From Bin5 sp965232575 (GTDB lineage Bacteria > Chloroflexota > Anaerolineae > Caldilineales > Caldilineaceae): DNA of 64,000 bases. Location of the stretch: NCBI GenBank assembly GCA_965232575.1, contig CBDDPZ010000008.1, positions 434,001 through 498,000 of the forward strand. The letters are read 5' to 3'. The translations under genes and the position numbers were made by a program. The notes under the pieces are model-generated. The model saw nothing but the letters and a program-made list of their open reading frames with translations, made no database searches and was not told the DNA's origin. Positions 8,956-16,222 of this stretch are shown in pieces (the stretch's first letter is position 1; every line of letters starts with the position of its first letter).

Positions 8956-9912
8956 TCACGTTAACCCGTAGAACGCGGCAGCGTTGTCATGCAGAAGCTT
9001 GCGCTGTTCGGTCTCGCTGCGGCCGGCGATGATCTCTTTCAATGCCTCCACCCAGGCGCGATAGGTGGCGTCCGCGCCCAGCATGCAGACCGGCCAGTCC
9101 CCGCCGAAGACGACGCGATCCGGGCCGAAGCTGTCGAGGCAGTGGTTGACAGCCGGCGCCAGGTCGGCGGCGGTCCAGCCGGGGCGGGTGCGGGCGATGA
9201 TGCCGGAGATCTTGCAGATCGTGTTCGGCAATGCGGCCAGCGCGTCGATGCCGTCCATCCACTGCTGCCGGTCATGCCAGAAGGGGTCATCGCGGTCGGT
9301 ATGGTCGGCGATGGTCAGGTTGGAATCCGCCTGCCCTGCATCGCCGACCGCCCCGCTGCCGGGCAAGACGCCGCTGATCAGGTACGGGTCGCCGTTGCCG
9401 CAGTGATCGACCACAAAGCGGGTATCCGGGCACTGCTGCGCCAGCTTGACGCCGTCGCCCAGTTCCGAGGGCCGCATGCACAGGTCGAAGCAGAGCCCCA
9501 ACTCGCCCAGCAGCCGCACATTCTCAACAAACTGGGGCGCCAGGCAGGTGCCCTGCGGCGTGCCCGGTCCGTGCAGCACCTGGCGGACGCCCTTGATCGC
9601 GGGGCTGCCGGCATAGCGCCGGATGTAATCGCCGAAGCCGGCGGAGGTCACGGTGCCGCCGATCACAGCGGCGGCGGTGGGGTTGTCATCGGCGGCGCAG
9701 AGTTCGATCAGATGCTCTGCCTCGGTGACCTTCTGTGCCGCGGATACGTCCACCTCCATGTATACCGTCTTGACGACGTTCAACCCCGCGGTCGCGTCCA
9801 GATAATCGCTGGTTACGAAGCTGCGGTTCAGCGTCGGCGCGTCCTCCAGCCAGGGCATGTCGAACATGCTCAGATCCCAGAGATGTTGATGGGTATCGAT
9901 GATAGGAAGCAT
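8956..9912 (-). CDS. Amidohydrolase family 2 protein (fuconolactonase / sugar-lactonase-like)
   Basis: 318-residue TIM-barrel hydrolase of the amidohydrolase-2 type. It begins MLPIIDTHQHLWDL, the metal-binding DTHxHLW start of the L-fucono-1,5-lactonase and rhamnonolactonase group, has a VVDHCGNGDP segment in mid-protein and ends with FGGDWPVCM, the late catalytic aspartate motif of that group. It probably opens a sugar-acid lactone made by a dehydrogenase, in line with the other sugar-acid enzymes. The ATG at 9912 was chosen because conserved sequence starts there; the frame runs on to 9987 with no family similarity. The DUF362 gene lies 96 bases upstream on the same strand and may share its promoter at 11071. 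Confidence 0.88.
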   Translation of the reverse strand: MLPIIDTHQHLWDLSMFDMPWLEDAPTLNRSFVTSDYLDATAGLNVVKTVYMEVDVSAAQKVTEAEHLIELCAADDNPTAAAVIGGTVTSAGFGDYIRRYAGSPAIKGVRQVLHGPGTPQGTCLAPQFVENVRLLGELGLCFDLCMRPSELGDGVKLAQQCPDTRFVVDHCGNGDPYLISGVLPGSGAVGDAGQADSNLTIADHTDRDDPFWHDRQQWMDGIDALAALPNTICKISGIIARTRPGWTAADLAPAVNHCLDSFGPDRVVFGGDWPVCMLGADATYRAWVEALKEIIAGRSETEQRKLLHDNAAAFYGLT

Positions 9913-10008
9913 GGGAACCGCCTTTATCAAGGAATAAAACGCTAAGAGTGAGGAATGAGGCCGGAAGGAACTCTCTCTTCTCTTCACTCTTTTCTCGTTG
10001 TTTTAGGA

Positions 10009-10959
10009 TTACGCCGCCAGCAACTGCTCCGCATTTTCGACCTGCCACTGCAGCTGCAACTCGGTCGTCTCGTGCGGTTTGAACTGTCGCGCCACCGATG
10101 CGATAGGGACGCCGCCTAGCAGCTCGATCTCGTCCAAATCGGCAGTGCCCATGCCCTGGTCGTGGCCGTAACGCAGGAAGCCGAGCTCCATCGGCTCGAA
10201 GCCCATCGTCTTGGCGATGACCGCGTCGGCCGCAAAGACATCGATGCTGGCCGCGGCGATGCCGAAGTCCAGTCCATCGGTGCCGCCGGGTCCGTTCCCC
10301 TGCAGGCCGCGTGCGCCGTCGAAGACGGAGACGTCAGGGGTCATGAAACGGGCCAGGCGGATCAGATTGATGCTCATGGCGCGCGACTCATCGGGGACGC
10401 GGCGTTCGGCATGGGTGTTGAAGCCGTGCATCTTCACCCGGTCCTGCCGGTAGATGGTGCCCATGATCATGTTCTTCAGCGCCAGCGTGACCACGCAGGT
10501 ATCATGCGTCTTGGGGATCGCGATCGAAATCGTGCAGGGGCAGTCCAGAACCGTGCGGGGCATGCGCACGATCGTCTCGCTGCCGTCGGCCAGCACGATC
10601 GGCGTCGATTCCCATTCGGTCTCCCGGTGCAGGTCCAGCAGGCGCAGCGGGATCGAATACTCCTCTTCCAGCGCATGGTAGCCGAAGTTGCGGTAGGCGT
10701 CCCACGTGTCCTCGGCGCCGGCCTCGGCGATGAGTACCTCACGCGGCGGATTGGGCATTGTAAGCAGAAAATCAAGGACGCCGCGCAGCGCATCGGCATG
10801 GCTGGAAGCCAGCTGGTTGTGGCTGCTCAAAAAATTCGGCTTCAGCATTACCTGCTCCGCCAGGCGGGATTCCACATCCGCCCGCACCAGCTCCAGCGCG
10901 TTGAAGACGTTTGTGCGGCGATCCCCGCCGTTGACGAGACTGACTCGTGCTTTGGACAT
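10009..10959 (-). CDS. DUF362-domain protein
   Basis: 316 residues. The DUF362 signature is clear: MLKPNFLSS near residue 42, a PPREVLIAEAGAEDTW segment, an IPKTHDTCVVTLALKN core and a late GPGGTDGLDFGIAAASID motif. Many DUF362 proteins carry ferredoxin-type cysteine clusters; this one shows none, so it is the short form. The biochemical role of the family is not settled. ATG at 10959 follows AAGGAGG at a good distance, and the longer frame to 11052 is non-coding in character. A strong promoter lies about 105 bases upstream (11071-11099), so this is the first gene of a minus-strand unit with the lactonase-like gene. Confidence 0.86.
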   Translation of the reverse strand: MSKARVSLVNGGDRRTNVFNALELVRADVESRLAEQVMLKPNFLSSHNQLASSHADALRGVLDFLLTMPNPPREVLIAEAGAEDTWDAYRNFGYHALEEEYSIPLRLLDLHRETEWESTPIVLADGSETIVRMPRTVLDCPCTISIAIPKTHDTCVVTLALKNMIMGTIYRQDRVKMHGFNTHAERRVPDESRAMSINLIRLARFMTPDVSVFDGARGLQGNGPGGTDGLDFGIAAASIDVFAADAVIAKTMGFEPMELGFLRYGHDQGMGTADLDEIELLGGVPIASVARQFKPHETTELQLQWQVENAEQLLAA

Positions 10960-11070
10960 CGTAGCCTCCTTGAGAAAGGTCAGACTTATTTCGTGGTGTA
11001 AAGGGAGGACACCGCTGGAGAGAAGGCGTGTTTCGAACAAGACGCATTGCATTTGGGGTGTCCCAGCATG

Positions 11071-11099
11071 AGTGTAATCGTGGTTTACCGCTGTGTCAA
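11071..11099 (-). promoter_or_regulatory. Sigma-70 promoter for the DUF362 gene
   Basis: On the minus strand TTGACA (11099-11094) and TACACT (11076-11071) are separated by exactly 17 bases. The predicted start near 11064 gives a leader of about 105 bases. The rest of the 337-base gap 10960-11296 holds the HicAB promoter on the other strand; I see no gene in it. Confidence 0.65.
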
Positions 11100-11232
11100 C
11101 AGTTGCTCAAGGCAGAGTATCCCCCAGGTGATGGTATGTTTTGACCGTGACTGACCACTTTTGCGGCAACAGGAGCTAAGATGCACGACGGGGAGGTTCA
11201 CCAAGCACGCGGGCCATCCATAGAGAATAGGT

Positions 11233-11261
11233 TTGACAAGAGCCGCTTCTTTGCCTACTGT
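11233..11261 (+). promoter_or_regulatory. Sigma-70 promoter for hicAB
   Basis: TTGACA (11233-11238), 17-base spacer, TACTGT (11256-11261). Predicted start is about 30 bases before the TTG start codon of hicA, which fits a short autoregulated leader. Confidence 0.5.
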
Positions 11262-11296
11262 ATCGACACGGCTGATGTAGTTCGGAGTATAAGGTA

Positions 11297-11548
11297 TTGA
11301 GCAGACGCACAAGACTTCGCCAGCGAATACTCGAAGGCCGCTCTGAGGCGAATATCCGATTTGACGAGTTGCGCGCCCTGTTGTTGAGATTGGGATTCGT
11401 CGAGCGCGTACGGGGAAGTCATCATATCTTCAGAAAAGAAGGGGTGACCGAAAGACTGAATCTGCAACGCGACGGCAGCAATGCCAAGCCCTACCAAGTC
11501 CGACAGGTTCGTCAGGTCATACTGAAGTACCAGTTGGAGGAGGAGTGA
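11297..11548 (+). CDS. hicA: HicA-family mRNA interferase toxin
   Basis: 83 residues, a double-stranded-RNA-binding-fold toxin that cleaves mRNA. The catalytic histidine motif is visible as RGSHHIFRK (residues 39-47), followed by LNLQRDGSNAKPYQVRQV typical of the long HicA forms. The start is TTG at 11297 after AAGG: homologues begin MSRR at this point and no ATG or GTG lies nearby, so a TTG start is well supported. The stop overlaps the HicB start (TGATG), which couples translation of toxin and antitoxin. Toxin-first order is normal for hicAB. Confidence 0.9.
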   Translation: MSRRTRLRQRILEGRSEANIRFDELRALLLRLGFVERVRGSHHIFRKEGVTERLNLQRDGSNAKPYQVRQVRQVILKYQLEEE

Positions 11549-11760
11549 TGTACAAGTACGAAGTCATCATTTACTGGAGCAACGCTGACGACACATTCGT
11601 GGCGGAGGCGCCAGAGCTTGCCGGGTGCATGGCACACGGCGATACGCAGGAAGTTGCGCTTCAAAACATCAACGAGGCGATGGCGCTCTGGATCGACACC
11701 GCGCGTGAGTTTGGCGACCCTGTACCGGAACCCAAGGGGAAGCGCCTGATACTGGCATGA
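11548..11760 (+). CDS. hicB: HicB-family antitoxin (short form)
   Basis: 70 residues with the partially degraded RNase-H-like fold of HicB: YEVIIYWSNADDTFVAEAPELAGCMAHG, then a helix EVALQNINEAMALWIDTARE. The C-terminus stops before any DNA-binding domain (no ribbon-helix-helix or HTH), so autoregulation would need another factor or an inherent property of the complex. The ATG at 11548 shares bases with the hicA stop and follows GGAGGAG at 11537-11543, an ideal ribosome site located inside hicA. Confidence 0.9.
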   Translation: MYKYEVIIYWSNADDTFVAEAPELAGCMAHGDTQEVALQNINEAMALWIDTAREFGDPVPEPKGKRLILA

Positions 11761-11868
11761 GCCGGTGATTTCGGTCTACCCCATCGCCGGCTTCGACCAT
11801 CTGTTTTCTGTAATTGCGAACCCTTACGAAAGTGGCCCACGATACGGAGCCCTGCAAGGAGAGATAGA

Positions 11869-12618
11869 ATGGACAACCTGGAATCCAAGCTGGATCAGCT
11901 CGAAGAAGACGGCTTCATCACCGTCGAAAACGCGCTCACGCCGGAAGAAACCGAGCACGTCCGCCAGCGCATCAACCATGCGCGTGAGATGGGCTGGGAA
12001 GAGGGGCTGAACGACGTCGGCAATATGTGGTTCGATTCACTCCTGGACCGCGAACCGGAGACCTACGCCCCCCTCGTCGGGCATCCCAGCATTCGCCCGA
12101 TCCTAGAAGGGATGATGGGGCGGCAGTGCCAGCTGCGCAGCTTCCGCGCGCACATCAACCCCGGCCCCTACCTCCAGGAATGGCATCTCGATTTCTACGG
12201 TTACTGGCAGGAAAAACACGATCTCGGCCACGGCCGTCTTGTCGTGCAGCCGGTGGGTATCAACACAACCTTCTACTTTCAGGACAACGGCCCGGACTTA
12301 GCCCACCTGAAATTTGTCAAAGACGGGCACAAGATCGAGCCGCCCCACCTCGACCCCCTCGACCGGCCCAAGTTCGAGGCATGGTGCGAGGCGCAGGAGC
12401 ACGTCATCCTCTATCCCAAGGCGGGTGACTGCGTCATTTTCATCAACCACATCCCTCACCAGGGCGCCAAGCACCAGGAACACATCGAGCGCAGCAATGT
12501 CGTCTGCCACTACCAGTTGACGCCGATGTACGAGGGGATCTGGCACGTGTCGAGGCCGCGCGGGTACGATGGAACGTTTCCGTTTGCGGAAGAACGCAGG
12601 CCGTGGACGAAGGGGTAG
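11869..12618 (+). CDS. Phytanoyl-CoA dioxygenase (PhyH)-family Fe(II)/2-oxoglutarate oxygenase
   Basis: 249 residues. The double-stranded beta-helix iron ligands are visible: His106 and Asp108 (EWHLDFYG) and distal His197 (NHIPHQGAK), with Arg208 placed to hold 2-oxoglutarate. It would hydroxylate a small molecule using O2 and 2-oxoglutarate; bacterial PhyH proteins act on very different substrates, so none is proposed. ATG at 11869 follows AAGGAGAG. It is one of three PhyH-type genes in the window (see 48185 and 58294), which differ strongly from each other. Confidence 0.9.
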   Translation: MDNLESKLDQLEEDGFITVENALTPEETEHVRQRINHAREMGWEEGLNDVGNMWFDSLLDREPETYAPLVGHPSIRPILEGMMGRQCQLRSFRAHINPGPYLQEWHLDFYGYWQEKHDLGHGRLVVQPVGINTTFYFQDNGPDLAHLKFVKDGHKIEPPHLDPLDRPKFEAWCEAQEHVILYPKAGDCVIFINHIPHQGAKHQEHIERSNVVCHYQLTPMYEGIWHVSRPRGYDGTFPFAEERRPWTKG

Positions 12619-12781
12619 TGGCGGCTGGTACAGACGCAAGCAGCGTCGGGGCAGTCCCGCTTTCTGTGACAACTTTGCGCGACGATACTTGGTCCTGCTG
12701 CAGTTGGGCGTTACCATCATCTGGTTAAACTAAAGCAAAGCGTCGAGAAGCGGGCTGAAAATCCAAACCGGAGGTTCTCAC

Positions 12782-13336
12782 ATGATTAATGTGAAGCCGC
12801 GGTTAAAGCTCACATACGCGGACTACCTTACTACACCCGAAGACAAGCGCTATGAACTCCTGAACGGGGTACTGGTTACGACTCCCGCGCCCAACGAAGC
12901 GCGCCAGAGAACGCAGGCAGAATTGGGCTATCATCTGATGACCTTTGTTAAGGTCAACGGTCTGGGGCGCATCTATTACTCCTCCACGGATGTCGTCCTT
13001 TCGGATATCGACGTAGTGCAGCCTGACCTCTTGTTCGTCTCCATCGAGCGAACGCACATCATCACCCCGGACAACATACAGGAGGCCCCCGACCTCGTGG
13101 TTGAGATTCTCTCCCCCTCCACGGCCGAGCGGGACAGAGGATACAAGCGTGCGCTATACGCGCAACACGGTGTCAAAGAGTACTGGGTAGTGGGCACAGA
13201 CGCCGGCGCCATCACAGTGCTGTTGCTGGGCGACGAAGGCTATGAGGTCGTTGACACATTCGGCGAAGGCGACACGCTGACTTCACCCACGCTTTCCGGG
13301 TTCAGCCTGCAAGTGGACGAGATATTCGGGTCGTAG
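12782..13336 (+). CDS. Uma2-family (DUF820) PD-(D/E)XK nuclease-like protein
   Basis: 184 residues. The restriction-endonuclease-like core is present: YELLNGVLV near residue 25, VVQPDLLFV (Asp82), DLVVEILSPST (Glu108) and the helix RGYKRALYAQHGVKEYWVV with Lys122. The family is expanded in Cyanobacteria and Chloroflexota and is common in mobile or multi-copy contexts; its physiological role is not established. ATG at 12782 follows GGAGG. It stands alone in a 163-base upstream gap without a clear promoter and is followed 30 bases later by an enolase-superfamily gene. Confidence 0.9.
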   Translation: MINVKPRLKLTYADYLTTPEDKRYELLNGVLVTTPAPNEARQRTQAELGYHLMTFVKVNGLGRIYYSSTDVVLSDIDVVQPDLLFVSIERTHIITPDNIQEAPDLVVEILSPSTAERDRGYKRALYAQHGVKEYWVVGTDAGAITVLLLGDEGYEVVDTFGEGDTLTSPTLSGFSLQVDEIFGS

Positions 13337-13366
13337 TCACGACATACCCCTTTAAACCTCCTCCCC

Positions 13367-14419
13367 ATGAAAATCACCGACATCCGCGCCGTCTATCCCA
13401 ACTACCGCCAACCGCTGGGCGGCTGGCGCCCCTATCTCTGGCAGATCGTCGTGCGCGTCGAAACCGACGCCGGCATCAGCGGCTACGGCTATGGCGGCGG
13501 CGGTGTGGCCGCCGTCGAGGTCGTCAACCGCCATCTGCGCGAGCTGCTGTTGGACGAGTCCTGCGACAGCCCCGCCGATATCGAGCGCCTGTGGGACAAG
13601 CTGTACGCGGCCTCGATCCCCTACGGACGCGGCGGCATCGCCATCATGGCGCTCAGTGGCATCGATATCGCTCTCTGGGATCTTCTTGGCAGGGCCGAGC
13701 GGCAGCCGGTCTACGCGCTGTTGGGGGCTACGTCCGCGCCCCGCATCCGCGCCTACGCCTCCGGCGATGACCCGGCATGGTTCGCCGAGAGCGGATTCAC
13801 CGCCCACAAGGTGCCCTTTAGCCGTCCAGTGGACGCCTCCGCTCTGGAACGCGCCGCGGCCGCGGCCGAAGAGTCCCGCCGCCATCTTGGCGCTGACGCG
13901 CTCCTCATGTTCGACTGCTACATGGCCTGGGATGCCGCCGCGACGTGGGAGATGGCGCGCACGCTGGCGCCTTACGACATCTACTGGTTCGAGGACGTGC
14001 TGACGCCGGACGACCTCGACGGGCTGGCGGCGCTACGTCCGCAGATCAAGCCGGTCCAGCTGGCCGGAGGCGAGCACGACTTCACCCACCACCGCTTCGC
14101 CGACATCGCCCGGGCCGGCGCGCTCGACATCTGGCAACCGGACGTGACCTGGTGCGGGGGCATCACCGCCACACGGCGCGTCGTCGCGCAGGCGCAACAA
14201 GCCGGCGCCACCGTGATCCTGCACCGGGGCGGCGAGCCGTGGGGGCTGCACGTTATTGCGGGGACGGAGTGTGAGGAACTAGGAGAGTTGGTGCTGGGCA
14301 ACCGACACAGGACGCATGAGCAGTTGTGGCTGGACGCGCCGCAGCCTATCGACGGGTACCTGACCCCCAGCGACGCGCCCGGCTTCGGCCTGCGCCTGAA
14401 CGAAGCGCTCGTGGACTGA
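13367..14419 (+). CDS. Enolase-superfamily (mandelate racemase/rhamnonate dehydratase-like) enzyme
   Basis: 350 residues with a capping domain and a TIM barrel. Barrel motifs: GGIAIMALSGIDIALWDLLG, AHKVPF with a catalytic-position lysine, MFDCYMAWD (first metal aspartate), YWFEDVLTPDD (second, Glu), LAGGEHDFT (third, Glu), IWQPDVTWCGGIT (Asp of the His-Asp dyad) and ILHRGGEPWGLH (His). This layout matches acid-sugar dehydratases, most like L-rhamnonate dehydratase. It would turn an aldonate into a 2-keto-3-deoxy acid. No good ribosome site precedes the ATG (CTCCTCCCC). It converges on the LarA-like gene with a 9-base gap, so the two transcripts must overlap at their ends. Confidence 0.88.
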   Translation: MKITDIRAVYPNYRQPLGGWRPYLWQIVVRVETDAGISGYGYGGGGVAAVEVVNRHLRELLLDESCDSPADIERLWDKLYAASIPYGRGGIAIMALSGIDIALWDLLGRAERQPVYALLGATSAPRIRAYASGDDPAWFAESGFTAHKVPFSRPVDASALERAAAAAEESRRHLGADALLMFDCYMAWDAAATWEMARTLAPYDIYWFEDVLTPDDLDGLAALRPQIKPVQLAGGEHDFTHHRFADIARAGALDIWQPDVTWCGGITATRRVVAQAQQAGATVILHRGGEPWGLHVIAGTECEELGELVLGNRHRTHEQLWLDAPQPIDGYLTPSDAPGFGLRLNEALVD

Positions 14420-14428
14420 CCGCCGCGC

Positions 14429-15694
14429 CTACACCAGATACGGAATCGTCATCGGCCCTTCCGGCAGCACTGCGACCGGCGCGTCGGCCCCCAGATTCGC
14501 AACGGCTGTGCGGATGTGTTCATTCAGGTCGGCGACGGGGGTGAGGCCGGCGCGGGCTACCGCATCCGGTTCCAACTCGCTGTAAATCGCCACCTGCGCC
14601 CGCAGCGCCACCTCGGCGAACTTCTGCGCCTGCCACTGATCCAGCATGTGAAAACCGGGGCGGAAGATCGTCTCCAGCATCGCCTGCGGCGAACTGTGCT
14701 CGTAGAGCAGCTTTGTAAAGTTGCCGTGCGCGGGGAAGCCGTCATTGCAGCGCGCGGCCACGATCATCTCACCGTCGTCCTCGATGATCTCCGCGGCGGC
14801 GCACATCCCTTTCACCGACTGGTAGAGGTTCTGATCGAGGGGAAAGCCGCTGTTGGTGGTGATCACCAGCGGGAAGCTCCGGTCGACGGCGGCCATCGCC
14901 GTTTCCTTCGCATAACGGCAGCCCTCTTCGTGCGCGACGATGACGTCGCCGCAGAAAAAGCGGGTAATCTGCCGCTGGTGATTGAGCGTGACATTCACCA
15001 GGAAATCGACCGGCAGGGCTGACCCGTTCGCCCGAATCTGCGCCTGGGTCGGGTTGCCCTCCAGCACGCCCCACTTGCTCTGCGGATGGCCTATCATCTC
15101 AGCGCGGTGGTAGTGCATGATCGAGGCCAGGTCGGCCACGCCGGGGAAGACGGCCTTGTATCCCCCGGAAAAGCCGGCCATGAAGTGCGGCTCGATAAAA
15201 CCGACGAGGATGCGCCGGTCCGCCTCCGCATACGCCCGGTTCATCATCAGGGGGCCGCGACCGTCCTGCCCAGGCCGCACGACCGCCATACTCTCTTCCT
15301 CGTAGGCGTTGTGGTTGATCACCCGCAGCCGCCGATAGACTGCCTTCCCCACGATCTGCTCAAGCTCCTCCGCCGTATTGGGCCGGTGCGTTCCCGTGCC
15401 GACGACGATCGTGACATTTTCCTCCGGCACGTGCGCCAACTCCGCCAAAATCCAGGGCAACAGCCGCGCCGAGGGCAGCGGACGCGTGCCGTCGGCGATG
15501 ACGATCGCGACGCGCTCATGCGCGCCGACCGCCTCCGCCAGGGGGCGCGCGCCGTTGGGCCGCCGCACCGCTTCCCGGAACGCTGCCTGCTCGTCCGGCA
15601 GCCCCTCCACAAAGCGCGGGCGGATGATTGTCGCGTTTTCGGTCGGCAGTTCAGCTGTCAGCCCGCCTTGGCCGTATTGGAGATGGATCTGCAT
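14429..15694 (-). CDS. LarA-family (DUF2088) nickel-pincer racemase/epimerase-like protein
   Basis: 421 residues. All key positions of lactate racemase LarA can be matched by motif and spacing: His103 (GTGTHRPNT), His170 (IEPHFMAGF), Lys180 (SGGYKAVFPG), the residue that binds the nickel-pincer cofactor, and His196 (HYHRAEMIG), 16 residues after the lysine as in LarA. Family members racemise or epimerise 2-hydroxy acids including sugar acids. No larB, larC or larE cofactor gene is in the window. ATG 15694 is used; a GTG at 15703 in frame is an alternative. A promoter is visible at 15806-15834. Its convergent neighbour is an acid-sugar dehydratase, which suggests a hydroxy-acid-sugar substrate. 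Confidence 0.88.
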   Translation of the reverse strand: MQIHLQYGQGGLTAELPTENATIIRPRFVEGLPDEQAAFREAVRRPNGARPLAEAVGAHERVAIVIADGTRPLPSARLLPWILAELAHVPEENVTIVVGTGTHRPNTAEELEQIVGKAVYRRLRVINHNAYEEESMAVVRPGQDGRGPLMMNRAYAEADRRILVGFIEPHFMAGFSGGYKAVFPGVADLASIMHYHRAEMIGHPQSKWGVLEGNPTQAQIRANGSALPVDFLVNVTLNHQRQITRFFCGDVIVAHEEGCRYAKETAMAAVDRSFPLVITTNSGFPLDQNLYQSVKGMCAAAEIIEDDGEMIVAARCNDGFPAHGNFTKLLYEHSSPQAMLETIFRPGFHMLDQWQAQKFAEVALRAQVAIYSELEPDAVARAGLTPVADLNEHIRTAVANLGADAPVAVLPEGPMTIPYLV

Positions 15695-15805
15695 TGTCAG
15701 CACCCGTTCTAAGCTGGAGTTTCAAGTATTTTCTGCTGCAGTTATCGGCAATGAAAGTTGCGGGTTCGTCTCCCCTGTGAGTAGCGCAGATTCTGCTTCT
15801 CGTGT

Positions 15806-15834
15806 ATTCTAGCCTTCTAACGACAAAGCGGCAA
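15806..15834 (-). promoter_or_regulatory. Sigma-70 promoter for the LarA-like gene
   Basis: Minus-strand TTGCCG (15834-15829), 17-base spacer, TAGAAT (15811-15806). Predicted start near 15799, leader about 105 bases. Confidence 0.55.
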
Positions 15835-15868
15835 GGGGTACGGGTACCACTGGTTCCTAGCCCCTTTC

Positions 15869-15888
15869 GTGGACAATTCACTGTCCAC
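15869..15888. promoter_or_regulatory. Inverted repeat, candidate operator of the small antitoxin-like gene
   Basis: Perfect 7-bp arms GTGGACA (15869-15875) and TGTCCAC (15882-15888) separated by 6 bases, ending 22 bases before the ATG at 15911. Antitoxins often bind such palindromes beside their own start. It also lies just upstream of the minus-strand LarA promoter. Confidence 0.45.
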
Positions 15889-15910
15889 CGCAGTGCAAAG
15901 GTAGGGGCGT

Positions 15911-16168
15911 ATGCGCACGTACAAAGCGGTCCTTCACGAGAATCAGGTAGAGTGGCTCGAACACCCTCCTGAAAAACCAGACGCCGCACATGTTTATATT
16001 ACGTTCTTGGAAGAACCGGATTCCGGATCTCCGTCCAATCGCGGCCGATTGATGGCAGAAATCTTGGCAGAGCTTGCGCGGAGAGGAACTTTCGCAGAGA
16101 TTACCGACCCCGTTGCCTGGCAAAGGGAACTACGCGCTGAGCGCGCTTTGCCTGACCGGGAGGCATAA
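15911..16168 (+). CDS. Small antitoxin-like protein
   Basis: 85 residues: a strand-rich start (MRTYKAVLHENQVEWLEHPP), a segment around VYITFLEE, a helix MAEILAELARRG and a C-terminal WQRELRAERALPDRE tail. This tail (W-Q-R-E-x-R-x-x-R-x-L-P-x-R) is what I associate with small VapB/Phd-like antitoxins that precede PIN toxins. The family assignment is by resemblance only. The stop TAA overlaps an ATG (TAATG) that begins MLYTL, as a VapC would, but that frame ends after ten codons, so the toxin has been lost. An inverted repeat lies just upstream. Confidence 0.6.
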   Translation: MRTYKAVLHENQVEWLEHPPEKPDAAHVYITFLEEPDSGSPSNRGRLMAEILAELARRGTFAEITDPVAWQRELRAERALPDREA

Positions 16169-16200
16169 TGCTGTACACACTCTTCACAGAAATCAGATGA
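16168..16200 (+). pseudogene. Possible remnant of a PIN/VapC-type toxin start
   Basis: An ATG at 16168 overlaps the stop of the antitoxin-like gene as toxin genes usually do. The frame reads MLYTLFTEIR and stops at 16198-16200. VapC toxins commonly begin M-(I)-L-Y-L-L-D-T-N; only the first residues fit. It is too short for certainty. Confidence 0.3.
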
Positions 16201-16222
16201 ACTGCTTGTGGAAAACCGCGCG

